This document shows, piece after piece, positions 34,376 to 43,300 of a stretch of 64,000 nt of DNA (positions are counted from its first letter, which is position 1; each line of letters starts with the position of its first letter). The stretch is from Hoyosella altamirensis. Its GTDB lineage: Bacteria > Actinomycetota > Actinomycetes > Mycobacteriales > Mycobacteriaceae. The stretch spans positions 34,285 through 98,284 of the forward strand of contig NZ_JACHWS010000006.1 in assembly GCF_014191505.1 (NCBI RefSeq), read 5' to 3'. A model generated the notes under the pieces. That model made no database searches. It saw nothing but the letters and a program-made list of their open reading frames with translations, and was not told the DNA's origin. The translations under genes were made by a program, and so were the position numbers.

Positions 34376-35023
34376 ATGCGTAAAACGCTCACAGCGGCGA
34401 TAGCTGCCGCGTTCGTTTTCGCCGTGGGCTGCGGCAGCACGACGAACGACGCCAACGCCGATCGTCTGGTGGAGTCGCAGATGGCCGCACCGCCGGACGC
34501 GGCCTGGACGTCGCTGCGTGGGGTGCAGGTCCCTTCAGGGGCCGATGGCCCCAGATCCGGATCTGGGGCAGAGCGCACTGGCTACGCACGTACCCCGCAT
34601 GGCGCTCTGCTCGCTGCCCTCAACGCTGAGACCGCCGTCAGCCTCGCGAGTGACAGCGAGTGGGCGCGAGTTCTGACATCCATGACGGTGCCCGGTCCGG
34701 GGCGCGACGAATACGCCGCGGCACGCGCGCTTGTCTCCATCACCGGAGAAGCTGGCGCATCCGCACCCCGGTGGGCGGGATACCGCTGGATCAGCTGGGA
34801 CGACAAGAAAGCGAGCCTCGAAGCCGTCACCGAAACACCGGACGGTGAGCTCCACGCGCGGGAACTGAGGGTGCAGTGGATGATCAATCCCTCCGCAGCC
34901 GAGGGTGAAACAGAAGGCGACTGGCGGCTGGTGCTTGAACCCACTGGTGAAGCACAACCGCCACGCCCGGTCGGCAGCCTCGATAACTACTACGCCTTCT
35001 CCGCTGAGGAGAGTGCGTCATGA
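34376..35023 (+). CDS. Conjugation lipoprotein (DUF8175-like)
   Basis: 215 residues from ATG 34376 with AAGGAGA upstream; the frame extends to 34322. Signal peptide with lipobox FAVGC (Cys 19). The mature domain includes GYARTPHGALLAALNAETAV, a motif repeated in the next protein (GYSRTPQGAALAAVQLR), so the two share a fold. A lipoprotein/membrane protein pair of this kind probably contributes to the envelope part of the transfer channel. Confidence 0.66.
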   Translation: MRKTLTAAIAAAFVFAVGCGSTTNDANADRLVESQMAAPPDAAWTSLRGVQVPSGADGPRSGSGAERTGYARTPHGALLAALNAETAVSLASDSEWARVLTSMTVPGPGRDEYAAARALVSITGEAGASAPRWAGYRWISWDDKKASLEAVTETPDGELHARELRVQWMINPSAAEGETEGDWRLVLEPTGEAQPPRPVGSLDNYYAFSAEESAS

Positions 35024-35868
35024 GCGGGAACAACACCGGGACCACGCCCCCTACACCGCGAATCACGTTCTCTGCCGCCTGGGCTGGCGCCGCCGCTTTC
35101 CTCGCGATCATCCTCGTTATCGCAGTCACGATCATGATCAGCCGCAACACTGGCGGCAACGAGGAAACCAAACCCGCGCCACCACCAGAGACTGGGCAGC
35201 CGGTAGGTGGGTTCCACTCCTCGATCACTGACGTGTGGGGCAACGTGATCCTCAGACCAGTAAACCCCGAAGGAGAACCGCTGAACCCTAATCCCAGCCG
35301 GGACTGGGAAGCAGGCCACCCCATCACGGCCCCCGTAGCCATCGAATGGCAACTCACCGCATACGGAGCGCTGCCCTTCTCCGGCGACGGCCCCTACGAA
35401 GTCGCTGACTGCCGCGCCAAGGGATACTCCCGCACCCCCCAAGGCGCAGCACTCGCGGCAGTCCAACTCCGTGCGCGAGCAAGCTGGTGCGACTCTGACA
35501 GCGGCGAAGGGCTGATTGACGAGCAGCTGGTCACCCTCGACGCCAGAAATCGGGTTCAGCCGCTAGAAGACCTTGTGCGGGCACGCGTGATCCAAGGATG
35601 GCGTGAACACGCCACCTCGCTTGAGGCAGAGGGTGTTACTCGGAGTCAGGCCGCGCAGTATGTGAACTACAAGTACGACGCATTCCGCATAGAGAGTTTC
35701 GACAGAAACCGCGCCGCGATTGACGTGGCTACCCGGCTTTCCGATCATCAGTGGTCAGTAGCCCGGTTACACGTTGTGTGGCACGAAGGCGACTGGAAAT
35801 ACATACCGGACGCAGGAGAGAAGCAGAATCATCTCAATGCACTGCCTGAGGGATGGGTTCAGTGGTAG
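35020..35868 (+). CDS. Membrane-anchored conjugation protein (DUF8175-like)
   Basis: 282 residues from ATG 35020 (4-nt overlap). One transmembrane helix (WAGAAAFLAIILVIAVTIMIS, about 26-46) places the bulk outside. The domain carries GYSRTPQGAALAAVQLRARASW, matching the lipoprotein upstream, and ends with a VVWHEGDWKYIPD strand as in VirB8-like NTF2 folds. Likely a structural component of the actinobacterial type IV channel. Confidence 0.66.
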   Translation: MSGNNTGTTPPTPRITFSAAWAGAAAFLAIILVIAVTIMISRNTGGNEETKPAPPPETGQPVGGFHSSITDVWGNVILRPVNPEGEPLNPNPSRDWEAGHPITAPVAIEWQLTAYGALPFSGDGPYEVADCRAKGYSRTPQGAALAAVQLRARASWCDSDSGEGLIDEQLVTLDARNRVQPLEDLVRARVIQGWREHATSLEAEGVTRSQAAQYVNYKYDAFRIESFDRNRAAIDVATRLSDHQWSVARLHVVWHEGDWKYIPDAGEKQNHLNALPEGWVQW

Positions 35869-36626
35869 AGGGCCGCAGAGTCTGCTCATGCAGTGTTGCG
35901 GGCGTAATTGCGCTGATCGCTGTGCTGTTGCTTGGAGCCGGACCGAATGTGCCCCAAGCAGATGCACAGATTCCGATGCTTCCGGGAGTGCCATCCCTCC
36001 CTGCCGGTGCTGCCGAAAGCGCCGTATGCGAAACACTCGACATCCTCAACGCTATGGATCGCGAGGAGTGTGGCGAGCGAGCAGCGAGTGTGCGTGATGC
36101 GATTCCAAGTCCGGCGACCGGGCTAAGCGATGCCGGGGAGGCTGCGCTTTCGCGCATGGCGCAGGGGGCGCTCGGGGCTGCGGCTGAGTCTGCATGGTCG
36201 ACTGCTGAACGGGTCATGAAAATGATGCTGACCTGGTGGATCAGCATCGATACACCGGTTCTGTATGAGACCGACAACTCCGGTGTGCCCGTGGCGAATG
36301 AGTCCGGTGACATGGTCATGTCGAGCTTGTTGAAGCTGGTCAATGACCATACAGTGCGGCTCCAGATTTGGCTGGCGTTCATATCGCTGTCGATCGTGTG
36401 TCTGCGTGCCGCCGTTTCGTGGAACAAGCACCGCTCGGAAGAGGCGCAGAACGCGATGGCGGCAGTGCTGCGGATGGCGATGGTAGCAACGCTGTTTTCA
36501 GCACTGGTGGTGGTGGCCACGGCTGCGTCGGATGCGATCGCGGACTGGATCGTGCAGGGCGTCATGGATCAGCAGATCATCGGGGTCCCGGCAGTAATGG
36601 CGCAAAAAACAACGAGGTTCGCGTAG
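35853..36626 (+). pseudogene. TrbL/VirB6-like channel protein truncated by the Tn3-family transposon
   Basis: 257 codons from GTG 35853 or shortly after. Signal-like hydrophobic start (VIALIAVLLLGAG), a long external part with MLTWWISIDTPVLYE, then transmembrane helices (LQIWLAFISLSIVCLRAAV and AMVATLFSALVVVATAA). The host sequence ends at 36581; the last 15 codons are read from the transposon end. TrbL/VirB6 proteins have five or more helices, so the channel core is lost and the gene is probably non-functional. Confidence 0.72.
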
Positions 36627-36635
36627 CGCCTGGTC
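36582..36635 (+). repeat. Left terminal inverted repeat of the transposon
   Basis: 54 bp identical to the reverse complement of the right end except at position 11 (C here, T there). Confidence 0.93.
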
Positions 36636-36667
36636 CGGGTAGACGGACGAGTCGTTGTTGGTGGCCG

Positions 36668-37621
36668 CTATCGGTGGCCGCGGTCGGGACCGAGGAGGCT
36701 GGTGATGCCGCGCATGGCCGCCGGTGAGGGTTTGAAGTAGCGGCGCAGGTTGTCGGGTTTGCGGTGGCGGGACTTGGCCATTAGCTCGAGCAGGCTGGCT
36801 CCGGCCTCGCCGAGATGCGTCAGGCCAGAATGCCGGAGTTCGTGCAGGTCCCAGCCGGTGCCGGGTCCGTTGGTGGCGGTGGCGGCATCGAGCAGGGCGC
36901 GGGCCTGGCCGTAGGACAACCTGGCCAGGCCGGTGTCGGGGCAGATGTCGCGGTCGGCGACGGCTTTGCGGGGTCCGGGTCGGCGGTGGGTGACGAACAG
37001 CGGTCCGCGGGTGCGGCCCTTGGTGAGGCGTGGCAGGAGCCGGGCGGTACCCGCGTCCCAGTACACGAGCTCGTGCGCGTACTCGTGATGGGCGGCGCCG
37101 CGGCGGCGGGTGCGGGGCTTGGCGCCCTTGGACTTCACCGGGCAGCACCGCCCGGCCAGGTCGAGGTCTTCGATGTTGACCTGGAGCAGTTCCTCGGTGC
37201 GGGCGCATGTTTCGTAGAGCATCCGCCACAGCGTCTTATCCCGCAGGTCGATGTCGCGGCGGGTGATGAGCCGGTCGATCGCGGTGCGCGAGCGCACCGG
37301 GGTGGCCGAGTCCGGCGGGGTGGAGCGTTTCACCCACGCGGGGACCGCCGGGGCGAGGTGTCCGTGCTCGCGGCACCACGCCAGCCAAGACGCGACCGCG
37401 GCGCGGCGGGCGTTCCAGGTGTTGACCGCCGCCTCGCCCCACAAAGTTTCCAGGGTTTCGCCGATCTCGTCGTCGGCGACATTGGCCAGCGGCCGGGCCT
37501 CGCCGAGCCTGGCGGTGGTCTTATCGACGGCGATGGCGTAGGAGCGGCGGGTGTTCGGGGAGCGGATCGAGTCGAGGAAGCCGTCGCCGGCGGCGCGGAC
37601 GGTGATCCCGGACGACAACAT
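36668..37621 (-). CDS. tnpI: Tyrosine recombinase (TnpI-type cointegrate resolvase)
   Basis: 317 residues from ATG 37621; the frame extends 28 codons further. Catalytic residues: Arg in [13 protein letters not shown] (about 139), [11 protein letters not shown] (about 257) and Tyr in NLRRYFKPS (about 294). It has an N-terminal SAM-like domain ([15 protein letters not shown]). Its site at 37643-37736 lies directly upstream, as in Tn4430-type elements. It resolves cointegrates formed during replicative transposition. Confidence 0.85.
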   Translation of the reverse strand: MLSSGITVRAAGDGFLDSIRSPNTRRSYAIAVDKTTARLGEARPLANVADDEIGETLETLWGEAAVNTWNARRAAVASWLAWCREHGHLAPAVPAWVKRSTPPDSATPVRSRTAIDRLITRRDIDLRDKTLWRMLYETCARTEELLQVNIEDLDLAGRCCPVKSKGAKPRTRRRGAAHHEYAHELVYWDAGTARLLPRLTKGRTRGPLFVTHRRPGPRKAVADRDICPDTGLARLSYGQARALLDAATATNGPGTGWDLHELRHSGLTHLGEAGASLLELMAKSRHRKPDNLRRYFKPSPAAMRGITSLLGPDRGHR

Positions 37622-37642
37622 TGTGACCTCCCTGGCCTGCTT

Positions 37643-37736
37643 GCCACAGATAACAGGGCCGCTTCGCGCACCGCCGGAGCGGAGTCGTCGCAGGCCGGGT
37701 TTCATGGTGCCACAGATAACAGGGTGTTATCTGTGG
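37643..37736. other. Internal resolution site for TnpI
   Basis: A perfect 12-bp inverted repeat CCACAGATAACA/TGTTATCTGTGG (37710-37721 and 37725-37736) with a 3-bp centre forms a core crossover site. A third copy of the 12-mer lies at 37644-37655, 66 bp away in direct orientation to the left arm, like an accessory repeat. Confidence 0.8.
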
Positions 37737-37738
37737 GA

Positions 37739-39118
37739 TCAGTCGGCGGCGGGTCGGTGGACGCCGCCGGCGGCGGCGTTGACGGCTTCGGCGAGGGTGG
37801 GGTGGATGTGGATGGCGGCGGCGAGTTGGCCGTAGGTGGCGCCGCAGGTCATGGCGATGACGGCTTCGTGGACGAGGTCGCCGCCGTCGGGTCCGGCGAT
37901 GTGGCAGCCGAGGATCCGGTCGGTGGCGGCGTCGGCGACGAATTTGACCAGGCCGCGGGTGTTGCCGATGGCGCGTGCTTTGGCAACGCCGGTGAAGTTC
38001 TGGCGGCCGATGATCACGTCGTAGCCGGCTGCGCGGGCGGCGGGTTCGGTCAGGCCGACGGCTCCGACTTCGGGGTCGGTGAACACCGCGTGCGGCACGA
38101 CACGTCCGGTGGTGGTGCGGTCCTGGTCGCGGTAGACGGTGCGGTAGACGATGTCGGCGTCGTCGCGGGCGGTGTGGGTGAACATCGGCCCGCCCCGCAG
38201 GTCGCCGATCGCCCACACGTTGTCGGCGGAGGTGTTCAGGGTGTCGCCGACGGTGAGGAAGCCGTGCGGGTCGGGTTGCAGGTCGAGGTGTTCCAGGCCC
38301 AGGGCGTCGGTGTTGGGGGTGCGCCCGGTGGCGAGCAGCAGGTGGCTGCCGGTGATCTCGGCGGTCTCGGTGCCGGTGCAGCCGATCCGGATGTTGCCGG
38401 CCGTCCCGGCGGCGTGAGTACAGGTGGTGGCGGTCGCGACAGTGATGCCGTCGGCAGTCATGCCGTCGGCGACGGCGGCGCTGATGTCGGGGTCTTCCCC
38501 GGGCAGCAGCCGGTCGGCGCGCTGGACGATGGTGACCTCGGCGCCGAATCGCCGGAACATCTGCGCGAATTCGCAGCCGACGTAGCCGCCGCCGACGACG
38601 AGCAGGTGGGCGGGTAGTTCGGTGAGGTCGAGCAGCGTGCGGGAGGTGTAGTAGGGCACGGCATCCAAGCCGTCGATGGCCGGGAGGGTGGTGCGGGTGC
38701 CGGTCGCGAGGATGATCCGGTCCGCGGTCAGGGTGGTGCCGTCGACGGTGAGGCGCCGGTTACCGGTGAATTGTCCTGCGGCGTGGTAGAAGTCGAGGTC
38801 GGCGGATTTTTCGACGGCCCGATACGATCCGGCCCGGATGGAATCGACGAGGGTGTTCTTACGCTCCACCACGGCGGCCAGGTCGACGGTGACCGGACCG
38901 CCGACGCGGACGCCGAACTCGGCGGCGCGGCGGGCCTGATGGGCGACGGCGGCGGAGGCGATCATCGTCTTGGTGGGGATGCAGCCCCGGTTCAGGCAGG
39001 TCCCGCCGAGCAGTTCCTTCTCGACGAAGGCGACCCGGCCGTGGCGGGCGGCGCGCAGCGCCAGTGGCAGCCCGGACATTCCGCCGCCGAGCACGAGGGT
39101 GTCGTAGCGTTCGGTCAT
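37739..39118 (-). CDS. MerA-like flavin disulfide oxidoreductase without C-terminal Cys pair
   Basis: 459 residues from ATG 39118 (4-nt overlap with ccdA). FAD-binding GGGMSG, redox disulfide GGTCLNRGCIPTK (Cys41 and Cys46), NAD(P)H-binding VVGGGYVGCEFAQMFRRFG, and the C-terminal HIHPTLAEAV interface. It lacks both an NmerA domain and the CC tail that hands Hg(II) to the active site, so it may reduce a thiol carrier or the thioredoxin-like lipoprotein of the same operon. Actinobacterial mer operons often carry such a second reductase. Confidence 0.85.
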   Translation of the reverse strand: MTERYDTLVLGGGMSGLPLALRAARHGRVAFVEKELLGGTCLNRGCIPTKTMIASAAVAHQARRAAEFGVRVGGPVTVDLAAVVERKNTLVDSIRAGSYRAVEKSADLDFYHAAGQFTGNRRLTVDGTTLTADRIILATGTRTTLPAIDGLDAVPYYTSRTLLDLTELPAHLLVVGGGYVGCEFAQMFRRFGAEVTIVQRADRLLPGEDPDISAAVADGMTADGITVATATTCTHAAGTAGNIRIGCTGTETAEITGSHLLLATGRTPNTDALGLEHLDLQPDPHGFLTVGDTLNTSADNVWAIGDLRGGPMFTHTARDDADIVYRTVYRDQDRTTTGRVVPHAVFTDPEVGAVGLTEPAARAAGYDVIIGRQNFTGVAKARAIGNTRGLVKFVADAATDRILGCHIAGPDGGDLVHEAVIAMTCGATYGQLAAAIHIHPTLAEAVNAAAGGVHRPAAD

Positions 39119-40011
39119 TGCGGGCGCCCTTCCTCGATGACGGTCGTCGGGGTGCAGCAGTCGACGGGTGCGGCATCGGTAACGCGGCGCCGGATCATGC
39201 GGTGAGCGAGGACGGTGACGGCGGCGGTGAGCACGGTCAGTGCCGCGATCGTCGCCATCAGTGGTGTGTGGTTCTGCAGCCAGGTGCTGGCGGTGGTGGA
39301 CAGGGCCGCGAATCCGTTGGTGCCGGTGGTGTCGCCGGTGACGGCGGGCAGCCAGTACCAGGCCAGGTAGGCGCCGGTGAGGATGAGCACGGTCGCGGTG
39401 ATGCGGGTGCCGTGCCGGGCGAGGGCGGCGAGATGGTGGGTGAGCGCGGTACCGGCGGCCGCGGCGGCGAGGCTGACCAGCAGCAGGATCGTCGCGGCGC
39501 CGAGGGTGTAGGCGACGAACACCGCGAGCAGCGCACCCCAGCCCGCGGTGGCCTGGGCCTGGGCGATGACGGCCAGCAGCACCCCGAACGTGCACGACAG
39601 CGACGCCGCGGCGTAGCCGATCCCGGCGAGGACGATCCCGGTTGTGCCGCCCGGCCCGGTGGCCGGGCGCAGCGCTCGGGTGGGCAGTCGCAGACCGAGC
39701 ACGCGGCCGGTGAACATGACGACACCGAGCAATACCAGGGCGACACCGACGACCAGACCGAGCCACGGCGCGGCGCTGATCAGCGCGCGGGCACCGGCGC
39801 TGATGGCCAGCCCCGCCACGGTCAGGGTGCCCGCGAACCCGAGGGTAAAAGCGACGCCGGTTCGCAGCGCCCGCGCCGTGCGTACCCCGAGCGGTTCGGT
39901 GGCGGTGTCGCCGAGGGTGTGGGTGATCCAGGCCGGCAGCAGCGCGAAACCGCACGGATTGACCGGGGCGAGCATGCCCGCGGTGAACGCCAAGGCCAGC
40001 AGCCCGTTCAC
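39115..40011 (-). CDS. CcdA-like thiol-transfer membrane protein
   Basis: 298 residues, seven or so hydrophobic segments. The two redox-active Cys of CcdA/DsbD are visible in APVNPCGFALLPAW (residue 20) and ASLSCTFGVLL (about 139). A DCCTP motif near the C-terminus could bind Hg. It would carry electrons across the membrane to the thioredoxin-like lipoprotein encoded next, with 4-nt gene overlaps on both sides. Confidence 0.85.
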   Translation of the reverse strand: MNGLLALAFTAGMLAPVNPCGFALLPAWITHTLGDTATEPLGVRTARALRTGVAFTLGFAGTLTVAGLAISAGARALISAAPWLGLVVGVALVLLGVVMFTGRVLGLRLPTRALRPATGPGGTTGIVLAGIGYAAASLSCTFGVLLAVIAQAQATAGWGALLAVFVAYTLGAATILLLVSLAAAAAGTALTHHLAALARHGTRITATVLILTGAYLAWYWLPAVTGDTTGTNGFAALSTTASTWLQNHTPLMATIAALTVLTAAVTVLAHRMIRRRVTDAAPVDCCTPTTVIEEGRPQ

Positions 40012-40514
40012 CGGTCCCCGGCCTTCGCCAGCGCGGCGGTGATCTGATCGGCGGACGGGTCGGCGGCCCGGTAGGCGACCGCACCGCCGGGGTCGACGAC
40101 GAGCAGGGTCGACAGGGCGGCCACGGAGTACCGCTTGGTCAGGGTCGCATCGGTGTCGATGACCGCGGGCACGGTGTCGGTCCCGGTTTGCTGCTGGAAG
40201 TCGGTGACGACCTGGGCAGGTTCGGCCGGATCCATGTCGACCAGGACGAAAGCGGCGGTGTCACCGAGTTGTCGCGCAGCCTGCGACAGCGACTTCGCGC
40301 CGCCCACGCATTCACCGCAGCCGACCGAAAAGAAGAACATCGCCGTCGGCTTGCCGCTGGGCACGGTCACCGGCGCCCCGGACAGCGCGGTGACCGTGAC
40401 GGGGTCGGTGGCGGCGCGGGGCGAGGCGGTGTCGGTGCCGCAGGCAGCCAGCACCGTGACCGCCAGGGCGGCGAGCGCCGCGCTCACCGTGCGTCGGGTG
40501 ATCGGCGTGGTCAC
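40008..40514 (-). CDS. Thioredoxin-like lipoprotein (CGEC)
   Basis: 168 residues from GTG/ATG 40514. Signal peptide with lipobox LAACG. Thioredoxin fold with CGEC active site (FFSVGCGECVGGA), cis-Pro region DTVPAVI and a LVVDPGGAVAYR strand, as in TlpA/ResA. Coupled to ccdA by overlap, it is the likely outer partner, possibly binding or reducing Hg(II) outside the membrane like a MerP substitute. Confidence 0.83.
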   Translation of the reverse strand: MTTPITRRTVSAALAALAVTVLAACGTDTASPRAATDPVTVTALSGAPVTVPSGKPTAMFFFSVGCGECVGGAKSLSQAARQLGDTAAFVLVDMDPAEPAQVVTDFQQQTGTDTVPAVIDTDATLTKRYSVAALSTLLVVDPGGAVAYRAADPSADQITAALAKAGDR

Positions 40515-40810
40515 GGCTGGGAACTCCGATCGGTCGACGCGTTGGGCTGATGCGATCGGCGGGTGCCCAGCAGTCCGCGGACTGTCCCTCGCTGCGGCGG
40601 CTTACGACGGCGCGCGGTGTAGCCGACGGCGGCGAGGACCATCACCGCGGCGGCCACGATCGGTCCCCAACTGCGCAGCGCACCGCCGAGGGCGGTGAGC
40701 GCACCGGCCGCGATCAAGGCCGGTCCGGCGCAGCACACGATCATGGCCACGGCGGCACCCACCACCGCGAGCGGGCCGCCGATCCCCGTGGAGTTGTTGC
40801 GTACGTTCAT
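40511..40810 (-). CDS. MerT-like small mercury transport protein
   Basis: 99 residues from ATG 40810, overlapping the regulator stop (ATGA). Two hydrophobic helices: PLAVVGAAVAMIVCCAGPALIAAGALTALGG with a CC pair in the first, and GPIVAAAVMVLAAVGYTA. The vicinal Cys pair in the first helix is how MerT-type proteins bring Hg(II) in. The rest is a basic tail. It lacks the second Cys pair of classical MerT. Confidence 0.68.
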   Translation of the reverse strand: MNVRNNSTGIGGPLAVVGAAVAMIVCCAGPALIAAGALTALGGALRSWGPIVAAAVMVLAAVGYTARRRKPPQRGTVRGLLGTRRSHQPNASTDRSSQP

Positions 40811-41214
40811 CAATGTCCTGCTCCGTTCACACGAGCGGTGTCGATGCGGGTGCAGCAGGTCAGCGCGGCGGCGTTGTCGGCGGCGAGGGAGCGGGCCAGC
40901 ATCACCAGGTCCGCGACGCGTGGGTCGCCGACGGAGTAGCGCAGCTTCTTGCCGTCACGGCGCGCGGTCACATAACCGCAGTCGGCCAGGCAGGACAGGT
41001 GCACCGACACCCGCGGCTGGGAGATCCCGGCATGCTCGACACACTCCGCGGAGGTGCGCTCGGCGGCCAAGATGAACTCCAGCAGCTTCAACCGCGTCGG
41101 ATCCGACAGCGCGCGAAAGAACTTCGCCGTCGCATCCAGGTGCGTGCAGGCCGTCTCGCCACCGGGCGCGGTGACGGCGGCGGTCGTGGACCGGGGCAAG
41201 GGGATCGCCTCCAC
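40810..41214 (-). CDS. merR: ArsR/SmtB-family mercury regulator
   Basis: 134 residues from GTG 41214. Winged helix (FFRALSDPTRLKLLEFILAAERTSAECVEHAGISQPRVSVHLSCLADCGYVTARRDGKKLRYSV) with candidate metal ligands at ACTH (about 23), AECVEH, LSCLADC and the C-terminal TCCTR. Streptomyces-type MerR is an ArsR-family protein of this kind, releasing DNA on Hg(II). First gene of the leftward five-gene operon, facing the merA operon. Confidence 0.85.
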   Translation of the reverse strand: MEAIPLPRSTTAAVTAPGGETACTHLDATAKFFRALSDPTRLKLLEFILAAERTSAECVEHAGISQPRVSVHLSCLADCGYVTARRDGKKLRYSVGDPRVADLVMLARSLAADNAAALTCCTRIDTARVNGAGH

Positions 41215-41221
41215 AAGAAGA

Positions 41222-41283
41222 AAGTTGAACTATTCGGATAAGCGCATAGTATGATGTCCGGAGATATTCGTCAACGCGAATAG
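41222..41283. promoter_or_regulatory. Divergent mer promoter/operator
   Basis: The gap between the two mer operons contains ATTCG...CGAAT arms: TATTCG/CGAATA (41264-41281) and a further CTATTCGGATAAGCGCATAG (41229-41248). These are the expected operator form for an ArsR-type repressor and are placed to control both directions. Confidence 0.55.
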
Positions 41284-41327
41284 CAACCTGTTCCGTGACC
41301 GGAGTCCCCCAGCAAGGAGAACCCGCC

Positions 41328-42767
41328 GTGACCACGACATCCCCGCGCGCCGATCTGGCGATCATCGGTTCCGGTTCGGCGGCGTTCGCCGCCGCCATCG
41401 CCGCGGTCAACCTCGGCAAACGGGTGGTGATGGTCGAGCGCGCCGCGATCGGCGGCACCTGCGTGAACGTGGGCTGCGTGCCGTCGAAGGCGCTGCTGGC
41501 CGCCGCGGAGGCCCGGCACACCGCGGCGAGCGCCGACCGGTTCCCGGGGCTGGCGGCGACCGGGGCACCGGTGGACTTCGCCGAGCTGATCGCGGGCAAG
41601 AACGCGCTGGTCGACCGGCTTCGCGGCGAGAAGTACCTCGACCTGGCCGCCGACTACGGCTGGGAGATCGTCTCGGGAACCGCCGTCTTCACCGGTACCA
41701 CCGACGCACCGGTGCTGCGGGTCGAGCAGGGGGCCGATGGCCCGCGGGTGATCGACGCCGATCAGTACCTGATCGCGACCGGCGCCGCGCCGTGGGCGCC
41801 GCCGACCGACGGGCTCGCCGAGGCGGGGTATCTGACCTCGACCACCGCGATGGAGCTCGACGTCCTGCCGGGGTCGCTGATCGTGGTGGGCGGCAACGCC
41901 ATCGGTCTCGAACAGGCACAGTTGTTCGCCCGGCTCGGCACCCGGGTCACGGTGATCGAGGCCCTGGATCGGCTGGCGCCGTTCGAGGAACCCGAGATCT
42001 CCCGGGCCATCGCGCAGGTGTTCGCCGACGAAGCCATCACCGTGCTCACCGGCGCCACCCTCGACAAGGCACTGGCCGAGGGCGGCGAGAAACTCGTCAC
42101 CGTCCGCACCGCCGACGGGGCCACCACCGAACTGCGGGCCGCCCAGCTGCTCATCGCCACCGGCCGCCGCCCCGACACCCCCGGATTGAATCTGGCGGCG
42201 GTCGGGGTACGCACCGACGACCGCGGCGCCGTCGTCGTCGACGCCCACCAGCGCAGCAGCAACCCGCGGATCTGGGCCGCGGGCGACGTGGCCGGCGGCC
42301 CCCAATTCGTGTACGTCGCGGCGGCGCAGGGCACACTCGCCGCCGGCAACGCCCTCGGGCACGCCGGCCGCACCCTGGACTACACGGCGCTGCCGCGGGT
42401 GACATTCACCAGCCCGGCCATCGCCGCGGTCGGCCACACCGACAGCCAAGCCGCCGCAGCCGGATTACGGACCGAGTCGCGGCTGCTCACCGGTGCGAAC
42501 GTGCCGCGTGCCCTGGTCAACCGGGACACCCGTGGTGTGGTCAAACTCGTCGCCGAGGCCGGGACCGGGCGGGTGCTAGGCGTGCACGCCGTCGCCGAGG
42601 GTGCCGGGGATCTGATCACCGCCGCCGGGTACGCGATCACCGCGGGCATGACCGTCGACCAGCTCGCCCGCACCTGGGCGCCGTATCTGACCATGGCCGA
42701 AGCGCTGAAACTCACCGCCCAAACCTTCACCGCCGATGTCGCCAAGCTGTCCTGCTGCGCGGGCTGA
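41328..42767 (+). CDS. merA: Mercuric reductase
   Basis: 479 residues from GTG 41328, with AAGGAG upstream; the frame opens at 41295. FAD-binding GSGSAAFAAAI, redox pair GGTCVNVGCVPSK (Cys45 and Cys50), GNAIGLEQAQLFARLG for NADPH, and the vicinal C-terminal pair SCCAG characteristic of true MerA. There is no N-terminal NmerA domain. It reduces Hg(II) to volatile Hg(0). First gene of the rightward operon, followed 18 nt later by a MerR-type gene. Confidence 0.93.
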   Translation: MTTTSPRADLAIIGSGSAAFAAAIAAVNLGKRVVMVERAAIGGTCVNVGCVPSKALLAAAEARHTAASADRFPGLAATGAPVDFAELIAGKNALVDRLRGEKYLDLAADYGWEIVSGTAVFTGTTDAPVLRVEQGADGPRVIDADQYLIATGAAPWAPPTDGLAEAGYLTSTTAMELDVLPGSLIVVGGNAIGLEQAQLFARLGTRVTVIEALDRLAPFEEPEISRAIAQVFADEAITVLTGATLDKALAEGGEKLVTVRTADGATTELRAAQLLIATGRRPDTPGLNLAAVGVRTDDRGAVVVDAHQRSSNPRIWAAGDVAGGPQFVYVAAAQGTLAAGNALGHAGRTLDYTALPRVTFTSPAIAAVGHTDSQAAAAGLRTESRLLTGANVPRALVNRDTRGVVKLVAEAGTGRVLGVHAVAEGAGDLITAAGYAITAGMTVDQLARTWAPYLTMAEALKLTAQTFTADVAKLSCCAG

Positions 42768-42785
42768 GGACCGGATCGAGCCGTC

Positions 42786-43229
42786 ATGAACACACCGGTG
42801 ATGACCATCGGAGACCTGGCCCGCCGCACCGGAGTGCCGGCGAAAGTACTACGCCGCCACCACGACCTGGGCCTGATCTACAGCCTCGGCCGCAGCCGGG
42901 CCGGATACCGGCTCTTCGACGAACACGCGCTGTGGTGCGTCGAGGTCATCGCCACCCTGCGCGGCCTCGGCCTCACGGAGGCCGAAATCCGTCAGCTCGC
43001 CGCCACCTGCGACGACAGCGCCCGGCCGGTCGGACCGCAGCTGGCCGAACTACTGGCCCGCTCCCGGACCCGGATCGAGGACCGCATCCGCGACCTCGAC
43101 GAGCAGCGCCGCCGCATCGACGAGTTCGAACACCACCACCACGACGCGTTGACCCGGGCGACCAGCCACGACCGAGCCGCCGCCCCGCCGTGGGTGCCGG
43201 ATCCGAGGACATGCGGCTGCGGCGCTTGA
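42786..43229 (+). CDS. MerR-family regulator
   Basis: 147 residues from ATG 42786. MerR-type HTH (MTIGDLARRTGVPAKVLRRHHDLGLIYSLGRSRAGYRLFDEHALW), a dimer coiled coil (RSRTRIEDRIRDLDEQRRRIDEFEHH) and a C-terminal CGCGA tail that could bind metal. It sits between merA and merB. The ArsR-type regulator is also present, so the transposon has two different regulators. Confidence 0.87.
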   Translation: MNTPVMTIGDLARRTGVPAKVLRRHHDLGLIYSLGRSRAGYRLFDEHALWCVEVIATLRGLGLTEAEIRQLAATCDDSARPVGPQLAELLARSRTRIEDRIRDLDEQRRRIDEFEHHHHDALTRATSHDRAAAPPWVPDPRTCGCGA

Positions 43230-43300
43230 CCTTCCCTGCGGTGGCAAGCCCGACACTCGATCCCACACCCGTGACTACACGCTCCGAGGGGACACCAGCG

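Noticed and set aside
36815..38617. A 600-codon Gly/Val-rich plus-strand frame
   Set aside because: It mirrors tnpI and the MerA-like gene on the minus strand; composition is typical of high-GC antisense frames.
37739..40084. 781-codon minus-strand frame as one large fusion protein
   Set aside because: The first ~320 codons run over the overlapping ccdA and lipoprotein genes; the real gene starts at ATG 39118.
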